Of a stretch of 64,000 bases of DNA, positions 47,422-56,235 are shown one piece after another. Numbering within the stretch: the stretch's first letter is position 1; each line of letters begins with the position of its first letter. Position numbers and translations under genes: made by a program. Below the pieces are notes generated by a model. It worked only from the letters and a program-made list of their open reading frames with translations, had not been told where the DNA came from and ran no database searches. The stretch is taken from positions 26,185 through 90,184 of the forward strand of contig JAURRA010000022.1 in NCBI GenBank assembly GCA_030835825.1, read 5' to 3'. Source of the stretch: Flavobacteriaceae bacterium (GTDB taxonomy: Bacteria > Bacteroidota > Bacteroidia > Flavobacteriales > Flavobacteriaceae).

Positions 47422-48483
47422 TTAGGTCTTGCTTGTTTTTTGTTCTATTTTCTTTCTCAAAAATCGGTCAAACCACACTAGGGCATAGAATAAACTCAGT
47501 CCTAAAAAGGCTAAAGCACCCAATTTTACTGAGCCTTTTTTGGTAAATGAAGTTTCCTTATAGGCCATTTCGTCAAATGATGTAATCACATCGGCAATAT
47601 TTTCGGTCACTAAAATTTTCTCGTTATTTAATTGTAATTCAACTGCCAACTGGTTTTTCATTTCTACCAATTGGACCTCTCTAGCGTTGCGCGTGGTTTC
47701 AGTCATTTTAATTGATGTTCCAAGCTGACCATCACTCTTCGAAATTTGCTCAATAGACTTCTGTTCCGCCAGAAGAAGCGAATCGACACGAACAAGAGAA
47801 GTATTGAGAGTGTTGTCCACAAGAATCAAATTTTCCTGAGCAATCTTGTTCTCCAGCTTAAGCATCTTGTTAGCATAAAGGGTATTCAACAGGCCCTGTT
47901 CAATTTTTTTAAATAGGCTTTTGTCATAGACTGTTGCCTCAACGATATGCCTGCGATATTGATGATCTTGAAAGTTCTCTTTGAACTCTTCAAAAGTAAT
48001 TGCCTTTGACACCATGGTAGTGTCCATTTTTAAACGGTATGTATCGAACGCCAACAACTCTTCTGAGTGGTCGATAATTGGTTCAACATCGATCATCGCA
48101 ATTAATCCCACCTCTGAGGGATTGATGTTAAATCGATTAAAGAGTTGCACGCTGTCTTGTTGTTTCAATAATGCGCCCAAGTAGGCCACCTCATTATACA
48201 ACAGCTGACCACTGTTAAAATTGGTGGCTAAGATCATTTTTGAGGCATACCTTGGTCCGTCTAAATAATCCAAATAAGCGCCAGCTGATGCCCCTAATAT
48301 TGTAACAATTCCAAATATCAGAATGCGCTCTCTAACAAAAATAATTCCCTCTAACGCCAAGTTAGCCAGATCTAAAAAGCCATTTTTAAAAAATCTGAGC
48401 ACACTTTTAAACCCCGCTCCAATGGCATTAAATAATTGGCCTAAGTCGACCTCTTGGTGGTGGTTGTTTTTTGAATTATCCAT
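47422..48483 (-). CDS. Wzz-like polysaccharide chain-length determinant
   Basis: About 353 residues with the two-helix arrangement of Wzz proteins: one membrane segment near residue 60 (ILIFGIVTILGASAGAYLD), a long coiled-coil periplasmic part, and a second helix near the C-terminus (LGALAFLGLSLFYALVWF). No tyrosine kinase domain is fused. I start at MDNSKNN; an ATG 33 bases upstream lies just 13 bases from a -7 element and could be used. First gene of the exopolysaccharide operon. Confidence 0.82.
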   Translation of the reverse strand: MDNSKNNHHQEVDLGQLFNAIGAGFKSVLRFFKNGFLDLANLALEGIIFVRERILIFGIVTILGASAGAYLDYLDGPRYASKMILATNFNSGQLLYNEVAYLGALLKQQDSVQLFNRFNINPSEVGLIAMIDVEPIIDHSEELLAFDTYRLKMDTTMVSKAITFEEFKENFQDHQYRRHIVEATVYDKSLFKKIEQGLLNTLYANKMLKLENKIAQENLILVDNTLNTSLVRVDSLLLAEQKSIEQISKSDGQLGTSIKMTETTRNAREVQLVEMKNQLAVELQLNNEKILVTENIADVITSFDEMAYKETSFTKKGSVKLGALAFLGLSLFYALVWFDRFLRKKIEQKTSKT

Positions 48484-48528
48484 TCGTAAAATGCTTAAAG
48501 GGGTCTGAAACCCCATTTGTTAGTTGTT

Positions 48529-48536
48529 CAAAAATA
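48529..48536 (-). promoter_or_regulatory. -7 promoter element for the exopolysaccharide operon
   Basis: Minus-strand TATTTTTG, full match to TAnnTTTG, upstream of the Wzz-like gene. It lies between that gene and the GH3-like gene end. Confidence 0.5.
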
Positions 48537-48555
48537 CGTGAAATCCCTAAGTTCA

Positions 48556-50058
48556 TCACATCAAGACTGGGTCTTGCGTTTCTAAAAACGTTGCAATATC
48601 TCTATTATTGGCTAACCTAGGCAATTTATTTTGGCCGCCCAACTTCCCCTTTGAAGCCATGTATCGGTCAAAAGAACCCTTTGCTACAGCTGTAATCTGC
48701 AAGGGCTGCAAAACTTTTCCGGCAATGAGGTCTCTATAATAACTGTTCTGCAATTGAAGTTCTTGGTCAATCAAGTGACGAAACGCCTGCATGTCCGAAG
48801 GTTCAGAATCAAAGTCAATAAACCATTGGTGATAAGGAAGCCCTTCGCCGGGATTGACCTGTGGTGCAACAGAAAATTCGTTTACTACCGCATCGGATTG
48901 GGCTAAAGCAGCTTGCATAGCTCGTTCCACTTCTTGGCCAATAACATGCTCTCCAAAAGCTGAAATAAAATGTTTGATACGGCCCGTAACTTTAACTCTA
49001 AAAGGGAGCAAGGAGGTAAACATCACCGTATCGCCTAGGTTGTAGGCCCAAAGTCCTGCAGTCGTTGATATTATCATAACATAATTCACGTTCATCTGAA
49101 CTTCTTCTAAGGTAAGTCGTTTGTAGTCTGAGTCGAAGAAAGTAGACGCCTCGATAAATTCATAAAAAATACCAGAATCCAATAGTAGAAGCAGGCCTTG
49201 GCGATCTTGGCGGTCTTGGAAAGCGAAAAAACCTTCACTGGCAGGAAACAGTTCAATGCTTGGCGTTTTACGGCCAATCAATTGTTCAAATTTCGATTGG
49301 TATGGCGCGTAATTGACTCCCCCAAAAACAAAGAGCTTAAAGTTTGGAAACAGATCACCGATTTTTTTTCCGCTTTTATGCGCCAACTTTTCAAAATACA
49401 TTTGAACCCAAGAAGGAATCCCGCTAATAACACGCATGTCCTGGTTGATGGTCTCCTCAACTATTTGGTTGACTTTTGTCTCCCAGTCCTCAATACAATT
49501 GGTCTCCCAGCTTGGAAGTCTGTTTTTTTGCAAATATTTTGGCACATAATGAGCTACAATTCCAGACAGCCGGCCTTGTTTAATACCGTTGACCTCCTTC
49601 AGCGCTGGGCTGCCTTGTAAAAAAATCATTTTTCCATCTACAAAATCGCTTTGACCAGTGTGCGCAATATACATGAGCAATGCACTTTTGGCAGCATTGA
49701 TATGCTCTGGCATACTTTGCTTTGTAATGGGAATATATTTTGCGCCTGATGTGGTTCCCGATGTTTTGGCAAAATAGAGTGGCCTGCCAGGCCACAAAAT
49801 ATCTGAATGGCCTGCAACGGCAAGATCGACATAGCCTTTCATGGCTTCGTAGTCTCGCACTGGAACGCGACTTTGAAAATCCTTGATGTTCGTCATTTCT
49901 CCAAAATTATGGTCCATTCCAAATTTGGTTTTTTTGGCAACTTCAATGAGCCGTTCGAACACTTTTTGTTGGGTCTCAATTGGTTTTTCAGACCAAGATT
50001 CTATGCGCTTTTTAGTGCGTTGGGCCATCCTTTTGGCCAGAAACGATTTAATTGACAT
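48556..50058 (-). CDS. GH3-family adenylate-forming protein
   Basis: 500 residues, GH3/JAR1-like acyl-adenylating enzyme fold with the ATP-binding loop KTSGTTSGAKYIPIT and the later YNLGDTVMFTSLLPFRVKVTGR. In plants GH3 proteins conjugate amino acids to acyl hormones; the bacterial version's substrate is unknown. Translation starts 8 bases after the M23 peptidase stop, and the pair is co-transcribed. Confidence 0.88.
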   Translation of the reverse strand: MSIKSFLAKRMAQRTKKRIESWSEKPIETQQKVFERLIEVAKKTKFGMDHNFGEMTNIKDFQSRVPVRDYEAMKGYVDLAVAGHSDILWPGRPLYFAKTSGTTSGAKYIPITKQSMPEHINAAKSALLMYIAHTGQSDFVDGKMIFLQGSPALKEVNGIKQGRLSGIVAHYVPKYLQKNRLPSWETNCIEDWETKVNQIVEETINQDMRVISGIPSWVQMYFEKLAHKSGKKIGDLFPNFKLFVFGGVNYAPYQSKFEQLIGRKTPSIELFPASEGFFAFQDRQDRQGLLLLLDSGIFYEFIEASTFFDSDYKRLTLEEVQMNVNYVMIISTTAGLWAYNLGDTVMFTSLLPFRVKVTGRIKHFISAFGEHVIGQEVERAMQAALAQSDAVVNEFSVAPQVNPGEGLPYHQWFIDFDSEPSDMQAFRHLIDQELQLQNSYYRDLIAGKVLQPLQITAVAKGSFDRYMASKGKLGGQNKLPRLANNRDIATFLETQDPVLM

Positions 50059-50066
50059 CAGTGTAG

Positions 50067-50939
50067 TTATTCAAAATCTATAAAAGTTTTTGGGTCAACG
50101 GGAAAGCCATTGTTCCAGAGCTCAAAGTGCAAATGAGGGCCTGTAGTTAAGGTTCCCGTATTGCCCGAGATAGCCACTACTTCCCCAGCCTTGACAATAT
50201 CGCCTTGAGATTTGGTCAGCTTTCTGTTGTGCTTATAAATACTCAACAAATTATTGCTGTGTTCTATTAGAATGACATAGCCCGTTTCCACAGACCATTC
50301 TGTCAAAATAACACGACCATCTGCCGCAGCTTTGACTGGCGTGTTAATGGGAATATTAATGTCCACCGCAAAGTGTTTTTTATTCAAGTCAAAGTCATCA
50401 CTAATAGGTCCTTGAGCGGGAGGAAACAACACAAAATTAGATCCGGAGGTGGCCGTAGCCGTAAGAAACAAATTGTATTTGTCCTCTTTTCTAACGGTTT
50501 CTCTCAACAAAGAGTCGGCTTGAGAGGGCGCCAAATCCTCTGGGTCTATCTCCGTAATTTCTATTGGAAGACTTTCGGGATCTGCTTGTTCAAACTCTAA
50601 ATCCCCGATGAGAACCTTTTGTATATTAGCAATGTATTCTGTTTGATAGCTGACCAACTGTTGTAGGGAGTCCGCCTTAAAATACAACTCTGATGCTTTG
50701 CGCTCAAGCTCCTGAGACGAGTAGCTCGGAATGTACTCTCGTATGGGTGTAAACGCGATGAGCGTCGATGTTAAACCAACCAAAATAATGGCAGAAAGAG
50801 AAATCCATACAAAGACATTCAGGCGCGTTAACCTCAGCTTAAACTGTTCTTCGAAAGTATCAGCGTTGACAATCTGAAGTAAATAGTTATTCAGCCATTT
50901 TTTTGGTAATCTCCAGCCTCTTCTTTTATTCTTTGCCAT
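50067..50939 (-). CDS. M23 metallopeptidase, membrane-anchored
   Basis: 290 residues: basic cytoplasmic start (KNKRRGWRLPKKW), one membrane helix at about 48-68, coiled coil at ~80-110, then a complete LytM domain with the zinc ligands HFAVD and HLHFE. An endopeptidase acting on peptidoglycan cross-links, probably in cell elongation or shape. The -7 element 4 bases upstream suggests a leaderless message. Confidence 0.92.
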   Translation of the reverse strand: MAKNKRRGWRLPKKWLNNYLLQIVNADTFEEQFKLRLTRLNVFVWISLSAIILVGLTSTLIAFTPIREYIPSYSSQELERKASELYFKADSLQQLVSYQTEYIANIQKVLIGDLEFEQADPESLPIEITEIDPEDLAPSQADSLLRETVRKEDKYNLFLTATATSGSNFVLFPPAQGPISDDFDLNKKHFAVDINIPINTPVKAAADGRVILTEWSVETGYVILIEHSNNLLSIYKHNRKLTKSQGDIVKAGEVVAISGNTGTLTTGPHLHFELWNNGFPVDPKTFIDFE

Positions 50940-50943
50940 GAGT

Positions 50944-50951
50944 CAAAATTA
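50944..50951 (-). promoter_or_regulatory. -7 element 4 bases before the M23 peptidase start
   Basis: Minus-strand TAATTTTG matches TAnnTTTG; its end is only 4 bases from the ATG, as for a leaderless transcript. No clear -33 box. Confidence 0.4.
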
Positions 50952-51028
50952 ATGAAATTACACCTTTCATCTGCTTCAGATGGAAATTAAAGTTAATCGG
51001 ATATGTGATTTTGTGACTTCAAATTTGC

Positions 51029-51036
51029 TAACTTTG
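51029..51036 (+). promoter_or_regulatory. -7 promoter element for tatA
   Basis: TAACTTTG matches TAnnTTTG; TTTG at 51010-51013 is 15 bases upstream, rather close for a -33 box. The ATG is 17 bases downstream. Confidence 0.5.
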
Positions 51037-51053
51037 CTGGAAATAGTTTCGCC

Positions 51054-51236
51054 ATGATTTTAGATTTGAACATAATGTTATTAGCAGGGCCATGGCAAGT
51101 GGTCATTGTGGTAATCGCCATAGTTTTACTTTTTGGAGGTAAAAAAATTCCTGAACTAATGAAAGGTTTGGGCAGCGGTATCAAAGAATTTAAAAACGCT
51201 AGTAAAGAAGACCCTAAAAGCGAGGACGAGAAGTAA
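51054..51236 (+). CDS. tatA: Sec-independent translocase subunit TatA/E
   Basis: 60 residues: one membrane helix ([21 protein letters not shown]) with the conserved FGG hinge followed by the amphipathic helix and an acidic tail ([10 protein letters not shown]). It forms the pore of Tat export of folded proteins. tatC is not in the window. Tail-to-tail with DUF4837: the two stops abut. Confidence 0.93.
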   Translation: MILDLNIMLLAGPWQVVIVVIAIVLLFGGKKIPELMKGLGSGIKEFKNASKEDPKSEDEK

Positions 51237-52217
51237 CTAGTTTTGAATCTCTAGAGATTTCAATATGGCTTCCAATTCTAGCATATAGTCTCTTTTATCT
51301 TTCGACGGCGCCAATACAAAGCCTTCTGCAATAATCCAGCGGCTATTTTCGGGATCGTGAATAGTATAGTTTACAAAAGGTCCCGCCATAAATGCATTGG
51401 CCAATTCCCACGTGCTTCTTGTTTCATATGTTTGAAGACCCTTTATTTCAGTCCTCGTCATGCGTGGCTGATAACTTTTTTCAGTAATCATAAAAGACCC
51501 CTCTACAGGACCAGGAATATGACGTTCCCCAACGGAATCTCGAACAGACAAAATTTGTTCCAATAAGGATGTTTCAGTATCCAATTGGTTTTCATTCAAC
51601 TCATAAATCATAAAATTAACGCTCCCCGATTCAATATCTCGACGCGCCCAAAGGAAACCCTCTTCTGCTTTCGCCATTCTGTATGCTGAAGGGAAATTGA
51701 GAGTCAGGCCAAAGAGCTTGTTAATACTTTTATCTTTATTCAATGACTTGCCAATCCTCCTTTGTTTTTCGGCGACCTCTGTGTCCTGAAGTGCTGTCAT
51801 AATGGCTGCACTATTGAGGCTCAATTGCCTTGCTATGGCCTCATCATCCGGACCTTTGACCTCAATAAGGGTTTGTGGCTGAGCAAAAATGTTGGTCAGT
51901 ATATTTACTTCCGAATTTTCAGATCGCTTCAGTTGCAATACTGTTCTGTTTTTACGGGCAAACCCAGAAAACACATCAACAGGCATATAGTATAAATCAA
52001 ACATGGGCTCGTCTTGTGGTAAACCATAAAGCGTTTCGCCAAGGGTGTTTCGAACAATCGCTCCCGATTCCCCCTCCCATAAATCTATTTCTGCCACAAT
52101 GGTAATATTGTTGAGCTTGCCCGAAGAAAGCGGTTTGATACTCCCTGTCTTTCCTGAATCGTTGCCACAAGAAAAAATCGTGCAAACAATGGTACAAAGT
52201 AATACTTGATATTTCAT
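51237..52217 (-). CDS. DUF4837 lipoprotein
   Basis: 326 residues with a lipobox FSCGNDS. The mature chain has the DUF4837 features (NNITIVAEIDLWEGESGAI, FARKNRTVLQL, GFLWARRDIESGSVNFMIYELN). I start at MKYQVLL; the frame extends 17 codons further without family similarity. It follows pgk at 52 bases, probably in the same transcript. Function unknown. Confidence 0.85.
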   Translation of the reverse strand: MKYQVLLCTIVCTIFSCGNDSGKTGSIKPLSSGKLNNITIVAEIDLWEGESGAIVRNTLGETLYGLPQDEPMFDLYYMPVDVFSGFARKNRTVLQLKRSENSEVNILTNIFAQPQTLIEVKGPDDEAIARQLSLNSAAIMTALQDTEVAEKQRRIGKSLNKDKSINKLFGLTLNFPSAYRMAKAEEGFLWARRDIESGSVNFMIYELNENQLDTETSLLEQILSVRDSVGERHIPGPVEGSFMITEKSYQPRMTRTEIKGLQTYETRSTWELANAFMAGPFVNYTIHDPENSRWIIAEGFVLAPSKDKRDYMLELEAILKSLEIQN

Positions 52218-52268
52218 AAATCTTATTTGTTTACCTATTACAACATCTGTGCCATGGGCCAAAATCAA

Positions 52269-53456
52269 CTAGTCTAGGACAGCTGCAACACCTGGCAAAA
52301 CTTTTCCTTCAAGACTCTCTAACATGGCTCCTCCACCCGTACTCACATAACTCATTTGACCGGTCAAATTAAATTGCTTGACAGCTGCGACCGAATCTCC
52401 TCCGCCGACCAAAGAAAAAGCTCCCGACTCAGTAGCCGAAGCAATCGCTTTACCTAAAGATTTGGTTCCTTCGGCAAAGGTTGGCATTTCGAATACACCT
52501 ACTGGGCCATTCCATAGAATGGTCTTTGAATCGGCTACAATTTTTGCAAAATAGTCTCTTGTTTTGGGACCAATGTCGAGTCCCATCCAGCCCTCAGGTA
52601 TTTCTCCAATGGGGAAAATGGCAGTTTGGGCGTTTTCTGAAAAAGCATCCGCCACCAAGGTGTCCACGGGCAAGTGCACCATCACATTGTATTCTTTCGC
52701 GCGCTTCAAAATAGACAAAGCCAAGTCAAGTTTGTCTGTTTCGACTAAGGAATCACCGATTGATCCACCTTGGGCTTTGATAAAAGTATAAGCCATCCCG
52801 CCCCCAATAATCAAATGATCGATGGGGCCAAGAATGTTGTCAATAATAGTGATTTTGGAGGAGACTTTCGCCCCACCCAAAATGGCAGTAACTGGTTTTT
52901 TACCATGCTCCATAACCTGAGCAATACTGTCAATTTCCTTTGCCAACAACAAGCCAAAACACTTGGCATCTGGGAAAAACTTAGCAACAACTGCTGTAGA
53001 AGCGTGTTCTCGATGCGCCGTCCCGAAAGCATCATTTACATAGATATCGCCCAAAAGTGATAGTTGTTTTGCAAAACTTTCGGTTCCTTTGGTCTCTTCG
53101 TCGTGAAATCTCAAGTTTTCTAGCAATAAAACCTCGCCATTGTTCAGTAGCTCAACCGCTTTCTGAGCGTCCGGCCCCACTGTACTGGAACAAAACTTAG
53201 GTGCGAAACCTAGGGCTTCCCCAAGGGCAGGTATAATGTGTTCAAGAGAGCAACTGGCGTCAACTCCTTTTGGACGACCTAGGTGAGACATGAGCACACA
53301 TCGCCCACCGTCCTTCAATACTTTGAGAATAGTTGGCAGAGCAGCGTCGATTCGCGTAGCGTCCGAGACGTTCATTTGACCGTCTAGTGGTACATTGAAG
53401 TCTACGCGAATAAGCGCACACTTATCTTTAAAGTGAATGTCGTTTAAGGTAGTCAT
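52269..53456 (-). CDS. pgk: Phosphoglycerate kinase
   Basis: Glycolytic transfer of phosphate from 1,3-bisphosphoglycerate to ADP. 395 residues with the signature LIRVDFNVPLD, the GGAKVSSKI ADP loop, and the C-terminal GGGDSVAAVKQ. Start at MTTLNDI, 26 bases after a TATATTTG element; the frame's earlier part would be antisense to holB and is rejected. Confidence 0.97.
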   Translation of the reverse strand: MTTLNDIHFKDKCALIRVDFNVPLDGQMNVSDATRIDAALPTILKVLKDGGRCVLMSHLGRPKGVDASCSLEHIIPALGEALGFAPKFCSSTVGPDAQKAVELLNNGEVLLLENLRFHDEETKGTESFAKQLSLLGDIYVNDAFGTAHREHASTAVVAKFFPDAKCFGLLLAKEIDSIAQVMEHGKKPVTAILGGAKVSSKITIIDNILGPIDHLIIGGGMAYTFIKAQGGSIGDSLVETDKLDLALSILKRAKEYNVMVHLPVDTLVADAFSENAQTAIFPIGEIPEGWMGLDIGPKTRDYFAKIVADSKTILWNGPVGVFEMPTFAEGTKSLGKAIASATESGAFSLVGGGDSVAAVKQFNLTGQMSYVSTGGGAMLESLEGKVLPGVAAVLD

Positions 53457-53482
53457 GGCTCTTCTGTTTTTTTTTAGAAAAA

Positions 53483-53490
53483 CAAATATA
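53483..53490 (-). promoter_or_regulatory. -7 promoter element for pgk
   Basis: Minus-strand TATATTTG, a full TAnnTTTG match. Back to back with the holB element 36 bases away. Confidence 0.55.
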
Positions 53491-53525
53491 AAGCTTCGGT
53501 TAAAACAAGCCTGAAACAATTGGTT

Positions 53526-53533
53526 TATCTTTG
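53526..53533 (+). promoter_or_regulatory. -7 element 4 bases before holB
   Basis: TATCTTTG, full match, ending 4 bases before the holB ATG. The predicted transcription start falls on or beside the ATG (leaderless). Confidence 0.5.
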
Positions 53534-53537
53534 TCGC

Positions 53538-54671
53538 ATGAGCTTTGAAAATCTTTTTGGTCACGACAAACTTCGCAAACAACTTCAACAAGATGTCGCT
53601 GAAAACCGCGTCCCTCATGCTCAACTCTTTGTTGGAAACGAAGGAAGTGGCGCCTTGCCTTTGGCAATTGCCTATGCCCAGTCGCTTATTGCGAGTTCAT
53701 CTAAATCCTCTTCTGAATCTGTGGTCGACCCCATGGCACATCCAGACATTCATTTTGTTTATCCGGTAGCGATCAACGACAAGGTAAAGAAACATCCCGT
53801 TTCACGCTTGTTTCTGGACGACTGGCGCAGCTTTATGAAGGCACAGCCCTATGGGAATTTGTTCGATTGGTACCAACAAATCAATATTGAAAACAAGCAA
53901 GGACAGATTGGGGTTGACGAAGCTCAGGATATCATTAAGTCTTTAGGCTTAAAGTCCTACGAAGGAGGTTACAAGGTGGTGGTAGTTTGGATGGCTGAGA
54001 AAATGAATGCAGCGGCTTCCAATAAGCTACTGAAACTCATTGAAGAGCCACCACCAGAAACGGTGTTCTTGCTTGTTGCCGAAGATGACGGACAAATACT
54101 GGAAACTATCCGTTCCCGCTGTCAATATGTTCAGGTGCCGCCACTCACTCAAAAGGATATCGTCAGTGCTTTGATTGACCAATTTGAAATTGAACAACGC
54201 GTGGCAGAGAGAATTGCTGTCCAAGCACATGGCAATTTTAATAAGGCCGCCGATTTGGTCTACAGCGATAGTGAAGAACAGCTGTTTGACTCCTGGTTTG
54301 TGCAATGGGTGAGGTCGGCATTTATGGTTAAGCAAAAGAAAAGTGCGGTAAACGATTTGATGCTTTGGAGTTTAGAGGTTTCAAAGTCTGGGCGCGAAAC
54401 ACAAAAACGCTTCATCCAGCACTGTTTGCATGTTTTCCGACAAGCTTTGTTATATAATTACGGAATGACAGCACTGGTCTTTGACCCGCTATCAGTAGAA
54501 CAATTTAATTTTGAGAAATTTGCGGGTTACATACACGAGGGTAATATCTTACAAATTCGGGCGGCCTTAGAAGAAGCATATCTGCATATCTCCCGCAATG
54601 GAAACCCTAAACTAGTATGGACCGACCTCTCTCTTGACCTTACACGCTTCATCCACAAGACGGCGGGCTAA
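53538..54671 (+). CDS. holB: DNA polymerase III delta' subunit
   Basis: Clamp-loader subunit, 377 residues. The P-loop region is degenerate and lacks the lysine (GNEGSGALPLA, residues 33-43), as in other delta' proteins that do not hydrolyse ATP. The SRC-containing motif is in LETIRSRCQY, and NKLLKLIEEPPPETVFLL is the conserved clamp-loader helix. Start at MSFENLF because the -7 element would otherwise lie inside the gene. Confidence 0.93.
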   Translation: MSFENLFGHDKLRKQLQQDVAENRVPHAQLFVGNEGSGALPLAIAYAQSLIASSSKSSSESVVDPMAHPDIHFVYPVAINDKVKKHPVSRLFLDDWRSFMKAQPYGNLFDWYQQINIENKQGQIGVDEAQDIIKSLGLKSYEGGYKVVVVWMAEKMNAAASNKLLKLIEEPPPETVFLLVAEDDGQILETIRSRCQYVQVPPLTQKDIVSALIDQFEIEQRVAERIAVQAHGNFNKAADLVYSDSEEQLFDSWFVQWVRSAFMVKQKKSAVNDLMLWSLEVSKSGRETQKRFIQHCLHVFRQALLYNYGMTALVFDPLSVEQFNFEKFAGYIHEGNILQIRAALEEAYLHISRNGNPKLVWTDLSLDLTRFIHKTAG

Positions 54672-54712
54672 TTCAACCCTACTTAGAATAACACTCAACA
54701 ATCGCGTAGATC

Positions 54713-54747
54713 TAAAAAAAATTCCTAGCATTAACTTGCTAGGAATT
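54713..54747 (-). terminator. Intrinsic terminator after the OmpH-like gene
   Basis: On the minus strand AATTCCTAGCA, loop AGTTAA, TGCTAGGAATT, then TTTTTT: an 11-bp perfect stem with a U-run, 23 bases after the ompH-like stop. It lies between convergent genes; no U-run serves holB in the other direction. Confidence 0.85.
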
Positions 54748-54769
54748 TGAATACTAAACAAACAATAGC

Positions 54770-55294
54770 TTACTGCTTGGCTTCATATGCGGCGTTAAGG
54801 GCTTCTAAAATGGTTTCCGTAAGGTCGTTGGGTTCTGCGCCATACAAAACGCTTCCTGCGTCGTTAGAGCCCAAAATAAATGTAAAGTTATTGGTGACGG
54901 CAAAATCTTTGATAAAGGTTTTTATACGCTCGATAAGGGTGTCATTGTTTGCTTGGCTCTCATTGGCTAAAGCCTGTTGTTGCGCTTGGATTTGCTGACT
55001 AAGGAACTGTTCCTTTTGTTGCAATTCTTGAGATAATTGCTGAATTTGAGATTGACTCATTCTCGCAGCGCGCACCTCAGCAGCCCCAATTTCCTCCTGA
55101 AAGGCCTGACGTAAGCTGTCGGTACTTTGCTGAAACGCGTCAATTTTAAGTTGTAAAGCCGCTTCCATATCTTTCTTTTCCTGATACTCATTGATCACCT
55201 TAACGTTATCCACAAAGGCAATCTTTTGCGATTTTTGACAAGAGGTTGAAAATAAGGTAAGGGTTAAAGCTATGAGGTAAAAAGTATTTTTCAT
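54770..55294 (-). CDS. OmpH/Skp-family lipoprotein
   Basis: 174 residues with a signal sequence that ends in a lipobox (LFSTSCQKS, Cys19), where classical Skp is soluble. A long Gln-rich coiled coil (LSQELQQKEQFLSQQIQAQQ) forms the tentacle-like part, and the C-terminus is IKTFIKDFAVTNNFTFILG. It is probably a periplasmic chaperone for outer-membrane proteins tethered to a membrane. Confidence 0.85.
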   Translation of the reverse strand: MKNTFYLIALTLTLFSTSCQKSQKIAFVDNVKVINEYQEKKDMEAALQLKIDAFQQSTDSLRQAFQEEIGAAEVRAARMSQSQIQQLSQELQQKEQFLSQQIQAQQQALANESQANNDTLIERIKTFIKDFAVTNNFTFILGSNDAGSVLYGAEPNDLTETILEALNAAYEAKQ

Positions 55295-55320
55295 GATAGT
55301 TTTGAATTGTATGATTAGAG

Positions 55321-55328
55321 CAAAAGTA
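55321..55328 (-). promoter_or_regulatory. -7 promoter element for the OmpH-like gene
   Basis: Minus-strand TACTTTTG, full match to TAnnTTTG, 26 bases before the ATG. Confidence 0.5.
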
Positions 55329-55366
55329 ATAAAGCCGCCTAAATAAGTAGACTTCCAAGATTAAAT

Positions 55367-56203
55367 TTATCTATCGGCCCTTTTAAAGATATAAATGATT
55401 GACGAAAATTCGCCCGTAAATATGGCGCTCAAATTAGACAGCGTCCCTAACCAAATCGCCCTGAGCCATCTTAAATTGGAGGACCTATAACTTTCCGACA
55501 TCAAGGCAATATAGTAGGCGTCGAGCAAGAGAGGTTTGGTGGCGATCAATTGAAATCCGTACGTCCTCATTAAACTACTCAAACTGTCTTTAGAGAAATG
55601 CCACAGGTGCCTTGGGACATCATAGGCCGCCCAACCCTCAGAATAATAGTTCGCATCGAAGCTTAAATGATTTGGCAAGGCAACAACAAGTTTGCCAGAA
55701 TCATCCAACAATCTATTTAGATTTGATATTGCCATGTCCAAATCTGGCAAATGCTCTAAAACATGCCATAACGTAATGACGTCAAAACTCGAATTTTTCC
55801 AAGCAAGGAGTTGGTCGTTGTCAAATACCGCATTCTCAGTAAGGTCATTTGCCACAAAACGCGCTTGCTTATTGGGCTCAACACCCAAAACCTGCCATCC
55901 CGAATTTTTCATAGATTTTAGAAAAACTCCTGTGCCACAGCCCACATCTAATAGTCTTTTGTTGTTGATTTTCAGACTTTTAACTATATTTTTTTTATAT
56001 AATATTGCGAATATCCTAAAAAACTGATAACACCGCTCCAAAAAATTCCTTGGCGCAACAAGATGAGACAAATAATCTGTGTCGGGATAAAAAGTAGGGA
56101 GCTCTGCTTGGGATGGTTGTGGGCGGGTCATCCAGTAGCCATGAATTGGATCTAATTCCAAACTGAACCATTTATTCGAAACGATATGATCTTGTATCTT
56201 CAT
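55367..56203 (-). CDS. Class I SAM-dependent methyltransferase
   Basis: 278 residues with LLDVGCGTGVFLKSM for SAM binding and the post-motif DVITLWHVLEHLPDLD, the usual signature of type 11/12 small-molecule or sugar methyltransferases. A short N-terminal part (WFSLELDPIHGYWMTRPQPS) is Bacteroidota-typical. Substrate unknown. The 30-base gap to mnmG upstream contains a parS-like palindrome and no promoter, so it depends on mnmG transcription. Confidence 0.85.
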   Translation of the reverse strand: MKIQDHIVSNKWFSLELDPIHGYWMTRPQPSQAELPTFYPDTDYLSHLVAPRNFLERCYQFFRIFAILYKKNIVKSLKINNKRLLDVGCGTGVFLKSMKNSGWQVLGVEPNKQARFVANDLTENAVFDNDQLLAWKNSSFDVITLWHVLEHLPDLDMAISNLNRLLDDSGKLVVALPNHLSFDANYYSEGWAAYDVPRHLWHFSKDSLSSLMRTYGFQLIATKPLLLDAYYIALMSESYRSSNLRWLRAIWLGTLSNLSAIFTGEFSSIIYIFKRADR

Positions 56204-56217
56204 TTACTTGGACAAAA

Positions 56218-56233
56218 TGTTCCACGTGGAACA
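56218..56233. other. parS: parS-like palindrome downstream of mnmG
   Basis: TGTTCCACGTGGAACA is a perfect 16-bp palindrome (18 bp with the flanking A and T) and matches the near-universal chromosomal ParB target TGTTNCACGTGNAACA. It starts 2 bases after the last base of the mnmG stop. An identical site lies on the other side of the gene. Confidence 0.88.
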
Positions 56234-56235
56234 TA

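Noticed and set aside
49198..49620. 140-codon open frame opposite the GH3-like gene
   Set aside because: Antisense to a well-conserved gene, with no promoter and no family similarity.
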